Shown: positions 26,797 to 37,113 of the stretch, in pieces
Layout of the letters: each line of letters opens with the position of its first letter
Numbering within the stretch: position 1 is the first letter of the stretch
NCBI GenBank assembly: GCA_028277605.1
Contig: JANQFZ010000034.1
Span: forward strand, 21,992 to 85,991
Length of the DNA stretch: 64,000 nucleotides
Source of the DNA: Vallitaleaceae bacterium
GTDB taxonomy: Bacteria > Bacillota > Clostridia > Lachnospirales > Vallitaleaceae
Direction of reading: 5' to 3'
Made by a program: the position numbers and the translations under genes
Notes under the pieces: model-generated
Database searches by the model: none
What the model was told of the DNA's origin: nothing
What the model saw: only the letters and a program-made list of their open reading frames with translations

Positions 26797-26956
26797 TAGA
26801 CAGCAATATTCAAGTTATCAAAGAAAAAATCTTCAAAATCTTGCCAATCAGAAATACATTTTGTTCATATCTATAATCAAATGAATATGCATCTTTCAAT
26901 AATTTGAGTAATAATCCTCGATTAAAGCTACTTACTCTTCTAAATTCAATAGTCAT
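26797..26956 (-). pseudogene. Truncated and frameshifted GNAT gene
   Basis: From the ATG at 26954-26956 (GGAGGT nine bases upstream) it reads MTIEFRRVSSFNRGLLLKLLKDAYSFDYRYEQ, then shifts one base and continues CISDWQDFEDFFFDNLNIAV to a stop. This is the N-terminus of a well-known GNAT subfamily. The catalytic motif A half is absent, so this is a fourth acetyltransferase remnant in the window. Confidence 0.65.
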
Positions 26957-27057
26957 GTACTTAATACCTCCATCTTTTAATGTAAATTATAGATAATTCT
27001 ACATGGTTTTACAAGTGTAGGATTAGATGATAATAAGGTCTGGTGGTATTTTTACTA

Positions 27058-27097
27058 ATTAAATAAAATAGTATGGCACAATGCACCATACTATTTA
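27058..27097 (-). terminator. Terminator of the surface glycosidase gene
   Basis: Perfect 11-pair stem AAATAGTATGG/CCATACTATTT (27066-27096) with a nine-base loop and a TTTTATTT tail on the minus strand. Confidence 0.8.
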
Positions 27098-27129
27098 TGA
27101 TAAGGACTATCCTTTTGCTTTAAAAACCT

Positions 27130-30100
27130 TTAGTCCATATGGATAATTCTATATAAGATTGCTGCTACTTCAGCTCTTTTTGATAATCCTTTAGGATTAA
27201 TCTTATCACCATTACCATGAACTAATTGAGCTTCTATCAATGCTGCAACACTATCTTGAGCATAGGATGCAATCTTATCCATATCCTCAAAGTTCTGAGT
27301 ACTCAATGTTGTGTCTAATGATAATTGACCTTTCTTTTCTAATGCTCTAGCCATTAAGGTCATCATATCTTCTCTAGTAATTTTATTGGTTGGGTTAAAC
27401 TGATGCTTACCATTTCCTTTTGCAATACTCAGTGCCTTAGCAACACTAACTTCTTCATAATAATAAGCATTTGAATCTACATCTGAAAAGTTCTCTTTAA
27501 CATCACTTGTCAATTCCAGTGTATTTACTAATAATTTTATGAAATCAGCGCGTGATATATCCATCCCTGGATCAAAAGTCTCCTCGGATGTACCGTTAAT
27601 TATACCTTTAGATGCTAATACTTCTATGGATTTCCTTGCCCATTCAAAATCACTCAGATCTTTAAAGGTCTTCACATGATATCCGATAGTATATAGACTA
27701 AAGTGTGTGGTTGTAAATTTAACGGTTTTTGATTTAATATCATATTTTCTATTAGGTATGGCTTTTAACTCACCTTGAGCATTGATATGGTAAACAATAA
27801 TATGTTCAGGATTTTGTAATTCTTCTTGTGTTGGCTCATAGTCAATCTCTACAGATACAGGTGTAGCGGTATTAGACCATGAAATTAAGTTATCATTTGC
27901 ATCTACAAATCGTAAATCAATAACAGGTCTATCTTTTACAAATGCTTGATTCTCTGTGTCTAATGACGAACCATCCATTTGCTCAACGACTAAGATGATC
28001 CGATCCTCTTTAATCTCAGTGTTAGCTAGCATTTCACCGCATAACGTAACATTTGCAAATTCAGTTTTCACTGTTATTGCTTCATCTTTACTTTCGTTTT
28101 GTAGTAAAGATACAGGTAATGTTTGACCATATGCTGTTGCGCCTTCTACCTCTTCTACATCAATTAATACTACTTTAAGACCCTGTTCATTTCTTTGTGT
28201 GTTATCCATATAGTCTAATAACTCAGACTCACTCAATTCACTTTGTGCTATACCAGTTGCTTTATCTAATTGAGGAATTATTGGTACAATTACAGTTCCT
28301 GTGTCTGATTTAATAATACTTTTATTTTTCTTGTTATTGTTATCATTGTTGTTATCATCGTCATCATCGTCATTGTCATCGTCGTTATTGTTATTTTGAT
28401 CAATTGGTTCTATTGGATCTTCGACTGGAGCTTCAACTATCGTAAATTCAATCCAATCAAGATTAAACCCATCACCAACATCTTCCAATACTAAGTCATA
28501 GGTTCCTGCTTCGAGTGTCAGTTGATCGGTTACATCTTTGTAATCACCCCATCCACTGGTACTTAAAAAGTCAGTTGTCGCTAATACTTGGTCGTCTTTT
28601 TTCAATATACCTTTTACACCAGCTTGTGGCGTTGCATAATGATAAGTTATTTCATAAGTACCTGCTTCTTCGACTCTTACATAATAAGTTAACGTATCAC
28701 CTGCATGATTATAAGCCGTATTTTCACCAATTTCCGTACCCTCAATCACACCTTTTGTTGCATCAACATAACTCTCTGCTTCTATTCTACTTGGTAATAG
28801 TTGAGCAGTGGGTTCTGGCTGATAATCCATCCAGCCGATTTCAAAATCGTTGCCTGCTTTTATATTTAAGGTGATAATCTGTTCACCTGCTTCTAGCTCT
28901 ACAGCTCTTCTCACCTTAAACCATGAAGCCCATACTTGAGGTAAGTTAAGTAATGCTAATTTTTCGCCATTACTGTCTTCTATATCTGCATTAAAACCAC
29001 TCACATTATTGAGTACAAATGTTACATGATATCTTCCTGCTTCTGGCACATTGACTTTATAGGATACTTTATCACCTGTTCCTAATGAACCAATGGTCAT
29101 AACACTTTGATCACGAATGGTCTTCTCCTCAAGTTGACCACCATTCATCATGTAGACTTCATCACCTTGAATAACACCATAGTTCTCAACAACACTACCC
29201 GTTACACCTGATGATATCATCTCTACTGTGAGTGCATCATCACCGGTTGAATCATCATATGCTGTTACTGGTATATTAAACAGTAATGTACTATCTTCAT
29301 AATAGGTGGTTCCATTCCATGCCAAGTTCACTTTTACATGTGTGCTGTCCAGGTAATCAATAGATTCTATTGTAATCCCTGATGTGTTATCAGCTAATGT
29401 AATATCACTGATAGAGTCTTCTATGAAAGTACCACCAGCTAATGTCATGGTAACGACTTCTTCATCCATCTTAGCTTGATCACCTTCATAGGTCCATGCA
29501 CCCGTAATGCTCTCTACATCATCTATGGCAGTAAACTTCTTAACAGCTGTTGAGATATATGTATTAGTTTCTGATACAATCGGTACTTTAAACTTAACAA
29601 ACTGATCGACATCATAATCAGTTTTATCACTAACTGAAAGGACAACCGCTGCTTGAGTCGTACTATCAATTACTTCCTCCGTAATGCTCGTTATTAAAAT
29701 TCCTGAAGGTGCTCCATCTAACTCAAGCTCTTGATAATGAACTGACATTCCCTCTATATTACTTGCTTTAAGACTAACAGTTTTTCCATCCTCTTCACCT
29801 TCTAAAATCTCATCACTACTATCATCTACTAATACAACAGGTCCAATGTCGACGTAGTCTAAATTAAATCCTGCATCAACTACTTCAATGGTTAGGACGC
29901 TGTTCGTTGTAGCTTTTACATTGACTTGATCTTCGACTACATTGTATCCCCACCATTCTGTTTTAGGTAGATCCGTAATGGATAAAATCGTGTCATCATA
30001 ACTAAGTTTAACCTTTGCACCATCATTACCAGTACTATAACCCAATTGGATAGTTAATGATGACGATGTAGTGACTTGTATATCATAAGTTAATTTTTCA

Positions 30101-33100
30101 CCAGGGTCAAAGTATGAAACATCAGAGCCTGTGTGAACTGGATCACCCCCACTGTAGTTTTCAGCTTCTATTCTACCGGGAATCATCATTTTCATCTCAC
30201 TTTGGTAAACATTGATAGTTCCTAATGTGAAGTCTACACCATTCACTACCTGAAGCTTAACCATCTGATGCCCTTCTGTAAGATAGACCTTTGCTCTTGA
30301 CTTCATCCAAGGTGCCCACTGGCTGCATTGTTGCAGTTTAAGAGTACCTACTTGAACATCATTTTCTAATACAGATACCTCACCTGTATCGCTATTACTA
30401 AAATCTAAATCAAAATAGTAATAACCATCAACAGGTATGTCTACAAAGAATTCTACAAAATCACCCGTATCTGCATTAGCTAAATCATTCTCATTGACAG
30501 TCATGCCTTGATGATTGATTGCATTGACACCAGGTTTGATTGATTCCTTAATTAATAGTGGTTCAATAATTGTATCACCTTCACCAGGCATCCATACATA
30601 AGTAGCTACTGTTCCCCCAGGCAATTTACCTGAGATCTGTTCACCATTGCATAATAATTTGAAGGCTTGTTCATTTTTATTTTGATTAATCATGATACTA
30701 GCAACTTTACCGTCAGGTCTTAAGAAAGAGACATTGGTGACGGTTTCTTTTGAACCGTAATCACTATCAATTCTAATTGAGCCAGGTGGTACAAATTGAG
30801 TGTATTGTGCCATCATGTAAAACTCAGGTGCTGCCCAATATTGCTCGTTATCTGTGCTGTCTTTTCCTGAATCTTTAATAAACATGGTTGGATCTGGCTC
30901 ACCTACCCATTGTTCTGGATAGATATTGCTATCTAACATAGTTACCCAGGCATTATAGCTCTCGGCATAGTTTCTAAAATATTGCGCAATTCTATCTGCC
31001 CCATGAGTCCCCCATAAGGAACGTTCCGTCAGATTCGCTGATTTATCTGGAAACATATCATGTACTGTGCTCATCGTTGTTGGTGATCCTGAATAATCAT
31101 GATAGGCACCACCATCAATTGCAGGACTGTCTAAGATTTCTCCTAAAAAAGATACTGCTGAACTAAAATTATGATCAAATGCCCAGATCTTAGGTACTTG
31201 TGATTCTGTTAACCGACCAGCACTAACACTGACTTTAAATTCTTCAACCATTGCCTCTGCTAATGCTTGTTCTTGCGCTGCTGTCATTCCGCAACTTGGA
31301 TAATCAATCTCCAACTCAGGCTCATTTTGTAATGTCATTGCGTAGATATCAATACCTAATTCTGCATATGCTTCTACATACAGCACATAGTATTTCGCTA
31401 ATACAGGAATAAACTTATCTTCTAATCGTCCTGCCTTTAGGTTATAAGGATTAAAATAGAAATCTTTATTAACGGACTTCATCCATCCAGGTGGTGTCCA
31501 AGATGAAGAGAAAAATTTTACATTAGGATTAATTTCCTGTACTTTTTTTATTGTTTCTATAATATGATAGTCAACATCTTTTTGAATTGAGAAATTATCT
31601 TCTAACCATTCCATATAGTAAGCTTCTGATTCATCTCTAGGCATCATATCGTAGGGTATATCAGCGTAGGTATAGAATTCTCTACCTGTAAAGTCTGCCG
31701 CTCCTACAGTTAGGCGCATATTCGCTTCATCATTATTAACATCAGTACCTACTAACTTCGTTAACACTTCATCTCTTGCTTCTTCTGACATCTTATATAG
31801 ATTATAGATTGAGGCTTCTTCTAAAGAGGTTCCAATGCCAAGAATCGTCTGATAAGTGGTTTTAGGATCAACAACAATGGTTTCCACATCCCAATTGCTT
31901 GTTGGTAATACGAGATCCATATTTTCTTGTTTGTCAAGTGTATAAGCTATTTCTTTTGGTGCATAATACCATGAACGAGCACCTGGATATTTAGATTCTG
32001 AACTGAACCACACGTCTACACCATCTTCTCTAAGTACTGGAGAGCTAGGTATCATGATTGGATCACTTTCACCTTCTCCAATGGACCAGTCTAGCGGTAT
32101 CTCCCCTTCACGACGAAACATCATCCAGTTAAAGTTCCATCCACTTTCTTTTACCTTTATTCTAATTAAATGATTGCCTGATTCAAATGCAGCTTGTCCA
32201 GTTACTGTTTCCCAATTCTGCCATCCCCCTGTTTGTGGTACAGTAATGAGATGACTAATTTCATTACCTTTTTCATCTAACACAGCAATAGCATTTGATG
32301 CCCCATCAGGACTTGCAACTCTAAAATCAATAGTGTAAAGCCCTGTTGTTGGAATATGAATATAGTAGTCATACCATTTTCCTGCATCATTCCATCCTAC
32401 ATTCTCACCACCACCTTCATCGGTTGTGTTCTCTGTAGACATACTGCTATAGAATATCGCATCTTCAGATTCTATTCTGTTAGAAATATCAAATGGTGTG
32501 GGTAATGGCTTATTAGGTTTTACTGGTAATTTTAAATGGGTTGTTTTTGTCAAACCATAGCCATATGAGAACATTGCATCATCTTGTGAGCCTAAGGGTA
32601 ATTGTTCGACATACCATGGCCAGCTAATAGGTAGCTTTCCTGTAAAATCATATTGGTTGTTAAATAGTACATCCGCAACACCTGCACCTTCAGTACCTGG
32701 TAGCCAAGCTGCAACTAAACCATCCCAATCATCAACATAGTCTGAAATAATCATGGGTCTTCCTGATATGAGTACCACAATAATCGGTAAATCTGGATTT
32801 TCAGTTTGAATGTTTTCTAGTGTTGCGATATCTTTTTCATCAAGTTCAAGAGTGCCGTTATCGCCATTACTTTCTGCATAGGGTTTTTCTCCGACAACGA
32901 CCACTGCGACATCAAACTCATCAGTAGCACCACGACCAAACATATCATACTTTAAAATCTTACCATTTTTTTCAATAACTTCACTTTTTCTAGGAACTGC
33001 TACATCTGTTTCATAAGTTGATGTTGCACTTCCAAGAATAACCTCTTGAATCCCTTGCCATATAGTTGTTCCAGGTGTTGATGGACCAATTGGTAAACCT

Positions 33101-34233
33101 GAACCCATATCTCCATCACTCTTACCTTGCCATGACACGGTCCATCCACCGGTCTGAAGCCCGATATCATTAGCACTTTTACCAGCAACAAAAATATGAT
33201 CCATAGTATCTAATTGATTACATATATGATCCTCATTCTTAAGTAATACAAGAGATTTTCTTACGGCTTCTCTTGCAATCAGCTTATTTTGTGTTGAACC
33301 GAACGAGTCATATAAAGATGCATCTGCTTTAACATTATTTTCTTTCATCATACCCGCTTCCACTTTAACTCTCAAAATACGGGTAACAGCATCATCAATT
33401 CTTGCAGTTGTTACTTCTGGATTATGAACTAATTCTTTTAATTCTGTTAAGAAATTTTTCCAATTGTGTGGTACCATAAACATATCCATACCAGCGTTAA
33501 CATATGTTTTGATCTGCTCTTTGAAATCCCCAGGTAATTGGTTAATGCCATCCCAATCGGATACAACAAAACCGTTAAATTGCAAATCGCCTTTCAATAC
33601 ATTTGTAAGAATATTTTCATTACCATGACATTTTAAGCCGTTAATACTGTTATAAGAAACCATTATGGTTCTGGCACCAGCGTTAACAGCTTCTTCATAT
33701 GGTTTTAAATAAAGTGCTAGAACTTCTTCATCGGTCATATCTACATTTCCCTGATTAACGCCGCCTTCTGTTGCGCCTTCGCCAATAAAATGTTTAACCG
33801 TTGATACCACCTTATTAGTATCATTAAATTCATCTAATGTATCACCTTGTAACCCTTGTGTATAGGCAACGCCCAATTGACTCACTAAGTCAACATTTTC
33901 TCCAAAACCTTCGTAAGTTCTACCCCAGCGACTATCTTGAGGTACTGCTAAACAGGGTGCAAACGTCCAAGAAACACCTGTTGCTTTAACTTCTGTTGCC
34001 ACAGCTGCACCAACTTCTTTGACTAATGCTGCATCTCTTGTTGCACCAAGACCTATGTTATGTGGAAATATGGTCGCACCAATCACATTATTATGACCAT
34101 GTACAGCATCAACCCCATAAATAACAGGAATCCCTAATCTCGTTGCTGATGCCTCATCTTGAATAGTATTTGTCAATGTTATCCAATCATCTATTCCATT
34201 AGTTTCTGTACCAAGGCACCTGTCACAGCTCAC
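27130..34233 (-). CDS. Giant S-layer-anchored GH3-GH30-CBM glycosidase, 5' end lost
   Basis: 2,367 residues remain. Residues 1-310 are a GH3 catalytic domain (TRLGIPVIYGVDAVHGHNNV; nucleophile Asp near 226 in GFVVSDWDG), then the GH3 C domain to about 560. A CBM6-like module (585-710) precedes a GH30 domain (about 780-1215) with acid/base Glu near 971 in LQNEPE and nucleophile Glu near 1070 in LTERSLWG. More CBM6/35-like modules (IEAENYSGG, IEAESYVD) and Ig-like regions lead to an Asn/Asp linker and three SLH repeats at the end. It would degrade plant or beta-glucan polysaccharide on the cell surface. The signal peptide and first GH3 helices are missing: the frame enters histidine-kinase DNA at about 34205-34233. 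As it stands it could not be secreted by Sec. Confidence 0.85.
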   Translation of the reverse strand: MSCDRCLGTETNGIDDWITLTNTIQDEASATRLGIPVIYGVDAVHGHNNVIGATIFPHNIGLGATRDAALVKEVGAAVATEVKATGVSWTFAPCLAVPQDSRWGRTYEGFGENVDLVSQLGVAYTQGLQGDTLDEFNDTNKVVSTVKHFIGEGATEGGVNQGNVDMTDEEVLALYLKPYEEAVNAGARTIMVSYNSINGLKCHGNENILTNVLKGDLQFNGFVVSDWDGINQLPGDFKEQIKTYVNAGMDMFMVPHNWKNFLTELKELVHNPEVTTARIDDAVTRILRVKVEAGMMKENNVKADASLYDSFGSTQNKLIAREAVRKSLVLLKNEDHICNQLDTMDHIFVAGKSANDIGLQTGGWTVSWQGKSDGDMGSGLPIGPSTPGTTIWQGIQEVILGSATSTYETDVAVPRKSEVIEKNGKILKYDMFGRGATDEFDVAVVVVGEKPYAESNGDNGTLELDEKDIATLENIQTENPDLPIIVVLISGRPMIISDYVDDWDGLVAAWLPGTEGAGVADVLFNNQYDFTGKLPISWPWYVEQLPLGSQDDAMFSYGYGLTKTTHLKLPVKPNKPLPTPFDISNRIESEDAIFYSSMSTENTTDEGGGENVGWNDAGKWYDYYIHIPTTGLYTIDFRVASPDGASNAIAVLDEKGNEISHLITVPQTGGWQNWETVTGQAAFESGNHLIRIKVKESGWNFNWMMFRREGEIPLDWSIGEGESDPIMIPSSPVLREDGVDVWFSSESKYPGARSWYYAPKEIAYTLDKQENMDLVLPTSNWDVETIVVDPKTTYQTILGIGTSLEEASIYNLYKMSEEARDEVLTKLVGTDVNNDEANMRLTVGAADFTGREFYTYADIPYDMMPRDESEAYYMEWLEDNFSIQKDVDYHIIETIKKVQEINPNVKFFSSSWTPPGWMKSVNKDFYFNPYNLKAGRLEDKFIPVLAKYYVLYVEAYAELGIDIYAMTLQNEPELEIDYPSCGMTAAQEQALAEAMVEEFKVSVSAGRLTESQVPKIWAFDHNFSSAVSFLGEILDSPAIDGGAYHDYSGSPTTMSTVHDMFPDKSANLTERSLWGTHGADRIAQYFRNYAESYNAWVTMLDSNIYPEQWVGEPDPTMFIKDSGKDSTDNEQYWAAPEFYMMAQYTQFVPPGSIRIDSDYGSKETVTNVSFLRPDGKVASIMINQNKNEQAFKLLCNGEQISGKLPGGTVATYVWMPGEGDTIIEPLLIKESIKPGVNAINHQGMTVNENDLANADTGDFVEFFVDIPVDGYYYFDLDFSNSDTGEVSVLENDVQVGTLKLQQCSQWAPWMKSRAKVYLTEGHQMVKLQVVNGVDFTLGTINVYQSEMKMMIPGRIEAENYSGGDPVHTGSDVSYFDPGEKLTYDIQVTTSSSLTIQLGYSTGNDGAKVKLSYDDTILSITDLPKTEWWGYNVVEDQVNVKATTNSVLTIEVVDAGFNLDYVDIGPVVLVDDSSDEILEGEEDGKTVSLKASNIEGMSVHYQELELDGAPSGILITSITEEVIDSTTQAAVVLSVSDKTDYDVDQFVKFKVPIVSETNTYISTAVKKFTAIDDVESITGAWTYEGDQAKMDEEVVTMTLAGGTFIEDSISDITLADNTSGITIESIDYLDSTHVKVNLAWNGTTYYEDSTLLFNIPVTAYDDSTGDDALTVEMISSGVTGSVVENYGVIQGDEVYMMNGGQLEEKTIRDQSVMTIGSLGTGDKVSYKVNVPEAGRYHVTFVLNNVSGFNADIEDSNGEKLALLNLPQVWASWFKVRRAVELEAGEQIITLNIKAGNDFEIGWMDYQPEPTAQLLPSRIEAESYVDATKGVIEGTEIGENTAYNHAGDTLTYYVRVEEAGTYEITYHYATPQAGVKGILKKDDQVLATTDFLSTSGWGDYKDVTDQLTLEAGTYDLVLEDVGDGFNLDWIEFTIVEAPVEDPIEPIDQNNNNDDDNDDDDDDNNNDNNNKKNKSIIKSDTGTVIVPIIPQLDKATGIAQSELSESELLDYMDNTQRNEQGLKVVLIDVEEVEGATAYGQTLPVSLLQNESKDEAITVKTEFANVTLCGEMLANTEIKEDRIILVVEQMDGSSLDTENQAFVKDRPVIDLRFVDANDNLISWSNTATPVSVEIDYEPTQEELQNPEHIIVYHINAQGELKAIPNRKYDIKSKTVKFTTTHFSLYTIGYHVKTFKDLSDFEWARKSIEVLASKGIINGTSEETFDPGMDISRADFIKLLVNTLELTSDVKENFSDVDSNAYYYEEVSVAKALSIAKGNGKHQFNPTNKITREDMMTLMARALEKKGQLSLDTTLSTQNFEDMDKIASYAQDSVAALIEAQLVHGNGDKINPKGLSKRAEVAAILYRIIHMD
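28318..28398 (-). repeat. Asn/Asp-coding low-complexity tract
   Basis: A run of AAY/GAY codons encodes a linker of almost only Asn and Asp, between the CBM modules and the C-terminal unique/SLH region. Such triplet tracts are prone to length change by slippage. Confidence 0.85.
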
Positions 34234-34398
34234 AAAGGTGGATATGGTATAAAAAATGTGATCAAACGTCTGGAACTATACTATTTTGGTGATTATACAT
34301 TAGATATCCAAAGTCACATTAATCAAGGTACAACCGTAAAGATATCACTCCCAACCACACTAACACTAACACTTAGAAAGAAGGGAAATCATGTATAA
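34222..34398 (+). pseudogene. 3' fragment of a sensor histidine kinase
   Basis: The frame HKGGYGIKNVIKRLELYYFGDYTLDIQSHINQGTTVKISLPTT is the end of a HisKA_7TM/YesM-type kinase: the G2 box of the ATP-binding domain (GGYGIKNVIKRL) and the last strand. Everything upstream is missing; the DNA turns into the GH3 gene in the opposite direction at about 34205-34230. Its stop overlaps the ATG of the response regulator, as in an operon. The fragment is not functional. Confidence 0.75.
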
Positions 34399-35849
34399 AC
34401 TAGCTATTATTGATGATGAAGAAGATCGAGTGCTGGGTATAAAAAATTATATTAATTGGTCGCAATATGATATAGAAGTATGTGCCGTTGCATTTAACGG
34501 AAGAGATGGTCTTGACCTTTTTGAGACCTATCATCCAGACATAGCACTTATAGATATTCAGATGCCTTATCTTAATGGTTTAATGCTTATTAACGAAATC
34601 CGTAACAGAAACTATGAAACTGCTATTATTATCTTAAGTGGGTATGATAACTTTGATTATGCGAAAGAGGCCATTCAATTGAATTTCGTAACCAATTATT
34701 GCACAACTTGATAAATAATAACCTTAGAAACCCAAATACATTTTATGAAGATGCTGCTAAATACAGAATAAAGCTATATAACACAACTTCTTGTGTAGCT
34801 ATTGTTAGAATTGAGAATGTTAAAGAGATCTATGCCAATCATTCCGATAGCGAGTTTAGTTTAATTCTGCTTCAGCTTAGAGATTTTTTCAAAAAAAGCA
34901 AAACGAATTTAGGAAACTGTGAAATGATAACACAAAATGACGACTTATTTTTGTTTGCTCTGATGAAAATTTTGCCCTTAACACCTTTCAAAAAAGAATA
35001 GAACTGTTTAAAGCCGTATTACTTCATCATTTTGATCTAACTTTTATCATTGGAATTGGTCAACCTGTTCCATCTATACTAGAAGTATCTCAATCCTACA
35101 ATCAAGCACTAACTGCTTTAGAGAATAATGTTTTCTTAGGTGATCATAAAACAGCACTATTTGAGCCTTATATGTCTAAATTATCGATTCGTTATCTCTA
35201 TCCTTTTAAGGCAGAAAAAGACATTATCCATGCCGTTGAACTAGGTGACCAAATAGGCATTACACTAGTAGATACATTTTTTGATTACTTCAAGCAAGAG
35301 AGTGTTTCCAATAGTCATTACCTAAGAAAAGTTGGACTTCAGTTGCTTAACTGTATTTTTAAGTTTTGTTCTGACAAAAATATTGATAGTGTTGAGATCA
35401 ATACCTACATGTTTGAAAAATTCGATCAAGTTAATCAAGCTAAGTCCTTAGATAGGTTAAAAGCAGAGATTAAAGCTGTTATTCAGGAAATCTTAAATCA
35501 CTTACATAATCAAAGTAATAATAATCATTTTGTTCAACAGGGCTTAGCTTTTATTCATGAACATGTTTGTGAGGATATTAATCTACAGATTTTGGCAGAC
35601 TACCTTTGCATATCACCTGCCTATTTTAGTTTTCTTTTTAAACAACAAATGAAAGTGAATTTTGTTAATTATCTCAATCAGTATCGTATTAATTTAGCTA
35701 AAGAATTATTAGCAGATGTACGACTAAAAAACTACGAAGTAGCCTATCGAGTTGGTTATCAAGATGAGAAATATTTCTATAGGCTTTTTAAACGTATTAC
35801 AGGGATAACTCCTTCTCAATATAGGACTAGCATTAGAAAAGGCGATTAA
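34391..35849 (+). pseudogene. YesN-type AraC response regulator, broken twice
   Basis: The receiver begins MYKLAIIDDEEDRVLGIKNYINWSQYDIEVCAVAFNG, with the phospho-acceptor Asp in ALIDIQMPYLNG. Frame 1 stops near 34711 after AKEAIQLN, where the usual LKPI segment is lost. A middle segment (from about 34702) runs in another frame to 34999, where a one-base shift at about 34962 breaks DENFALNTFQKRIELF. The C-terminus (to 35849) has the two AraC helices ILADYLCISPAYFSFLFKQQ and YEVAYRVGYQDEKYFYRLFKRITGITPSQYR. It presumably controlled a sugar-uptake or glycosidase operon. Confidence 0.8.
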
Positions 35850-35862
35850 GGCTTTGAAAGCA

Positions 35863-36429
35863 TTATAGTTTTGGTTCAGTATGTAGAGTTTTGTACTCAT
35901 CAGCCAAAATACCCATGATATGTGCATCATGATAAGCATGGTTAAAGTATAAGCATTGACGTCTTATACCTTCTTTCTTAAATCCTAATTTAGTATAGAC
36001 ATGTATTGCTCTTGAATTGAAACTATAGACTTCTAGTTCAATACGATTAAGATTCAGCATACCAAAACCATAGTCCATTACCAATCGCATTGCCTCTGTA
36101 CCGTATCCACGATTCAAATCCTTGTCTATAAATAGACTAATGCGTATATTACCTACTCTATTATCAAAATCTATTTCATTAAGAACAACTTCACCTACTA
36201 TCTCATCAGTTTCATTCTGAATGATAAACAAATCTAATCGTTCAGAATCATTTTCAATACGCTTAACATAGGATGTGATAGATGATTTTGTAATAATAGC
36301 CTTACTTCCTGTATATAGACAACTATCATAACTAGCCGACTGTAGTTTATCATAATAACTATCAATATACTCTGCTTCTATGGGAACAAGATAAACCTTT
36401 TCACCTATTAATAAGGGGTTTTTCTTCAT
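35863..36429 (-). CDS. RimJ/RimL-type GNAT acetyltransferase
   Basis: 189 residues from the ATG at 36427-36429 (CGGAGG nine bases upstream; the longer frame lacks a ribosome site). Begins MKKNPLLIGEKVYLVPIEAEYI, motif A LFIDKDLNRGYGTEAMRLVMDYGF, motif B NLNRIELEVYSFNSRAIHVYTKLGFKKEGIRRQC. It is an intact Acetyltransf_3 member, in contrast to the four broken GNAT genes elsewhere. The acceptor may be a protein N-terminus, a polyamine or a drug; it cannot be told. Confidence 0.9.
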   Translation of the reverse strand: MKKNPLLIGEKVYLVPIEAEYIDSYYDKLQSASYDSCLYTGSKAIITKSSITSYVKRIENDSERLDLFIIQNETDEIVGEVVLNEIDFDNRVGNIRISLFIDKDLNRGYGTEAMRLVMDYGFGMLNLNRIELEVYSFNSRAIHVYTKLGFKKEGIRRQCLYFNHAYHDAHIMGILADEYKTLHTEPKL

Positions 36430-36541
36430 GTGTGTCAACCTCCGATAATCATTGTTATATTCAAAGCATAGCATGACTTATATATGAAAATATAGGGATA
36501 AAATAGTTATGTAAGAAAAAACAATCACTTCAGTGAATTTA

Positions 36542-36886
36542 TTAGGATGGATTCACAACCGTTAATAACATTTTAAATCTCTCAATTGCTTCTAAAGAAT
36601 GAGGAACATTTGCTGGCATTACAATAGTTTCACCAGCTTTCACCTCGACTGCATCATTATCACAAATAGTTATTTTCACTTTCCCTTCAATAACATAAAC
36701 CATAGCATCTCCTGTTGCTATATGCGAACTAACCTCTTCGCCTTTGTCAAATGCCATTAATGATAAACTCAAGTTACTTCTCCGAGCTAATATTTTACTA
36801 CTTACATCCCCTTCAGTATAATCAATTAGAGTTTTTAATTCTAATACTTCTTGGAATGGTACATGATTAATAGTTTTTTCTTTCAT
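36542..36886 (-). CDS. Cupin-domain protein
   Basis: 114 residues from the ATG at 36884-36886 behind AGAGGAG. Single cupin barrel: motif 1 region SLSLMAFDKGEEVSSHIATGDAMVYVIEGKVKI, motif 2 region VKAGETIVMPANVPHSLEAIERFKMLLTVV. The metal-binding His and Glu of motif 1 are only partly kept (SHIATGDAM), while His is kept in motif 2. Probably a small-molecule or metal-binding protein of unknown role. Confidence 0.85.
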   Translation of the reverse strand: MKEKTINHVPFQEVLELKTLIDYTEGDVSSKILARRSNLSLSLMAFDKGEEVSSHIATGDAMVYVIEGKVKITICDNDAVEVKAGETIVMPANVPHSLEAIERFKMLLTVVNPS

Positions 36887-37061
36887 GTTATCTTCTCCTC
36901 TTTGTTTTATTCTAGTAATACATTCAAAATACAATCAAATCAATAAGTATTATATTGACTAGGATACTAATTCATAGATTTTGGTTATCATTCTCAATAA
37001 ATAGTATAGCATGATTTACAACATATTCCAACCTATCCCTTACGAAAAATGAGTTTTTACA

Positions 37062-37098
37062 ACAAATAAAACATGCTGCTTATTCATACAGCATGCTT
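37062..37098 (-). terminator. Terminator of the NRPS operon
   Basis: CATGCTG/CAGCATG perfect stem with a ten-base loop (37072-37095) and a TTTTATTTGTTG tail on the minus strand, 16 bases after the last gene of the operon. Confidence 0.8.
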
Positions 37099-37113
37099 CG
37101 TAGGAATCACTTT

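Noticed and set aside
28515..28874. A 119-codon plus-strand frame inside the glycosidase gene
   Set aside because: It is antisense to a well-supported coding region, has no ribosome site, and its Leu/His-rich composition is typical of a shadow frame.
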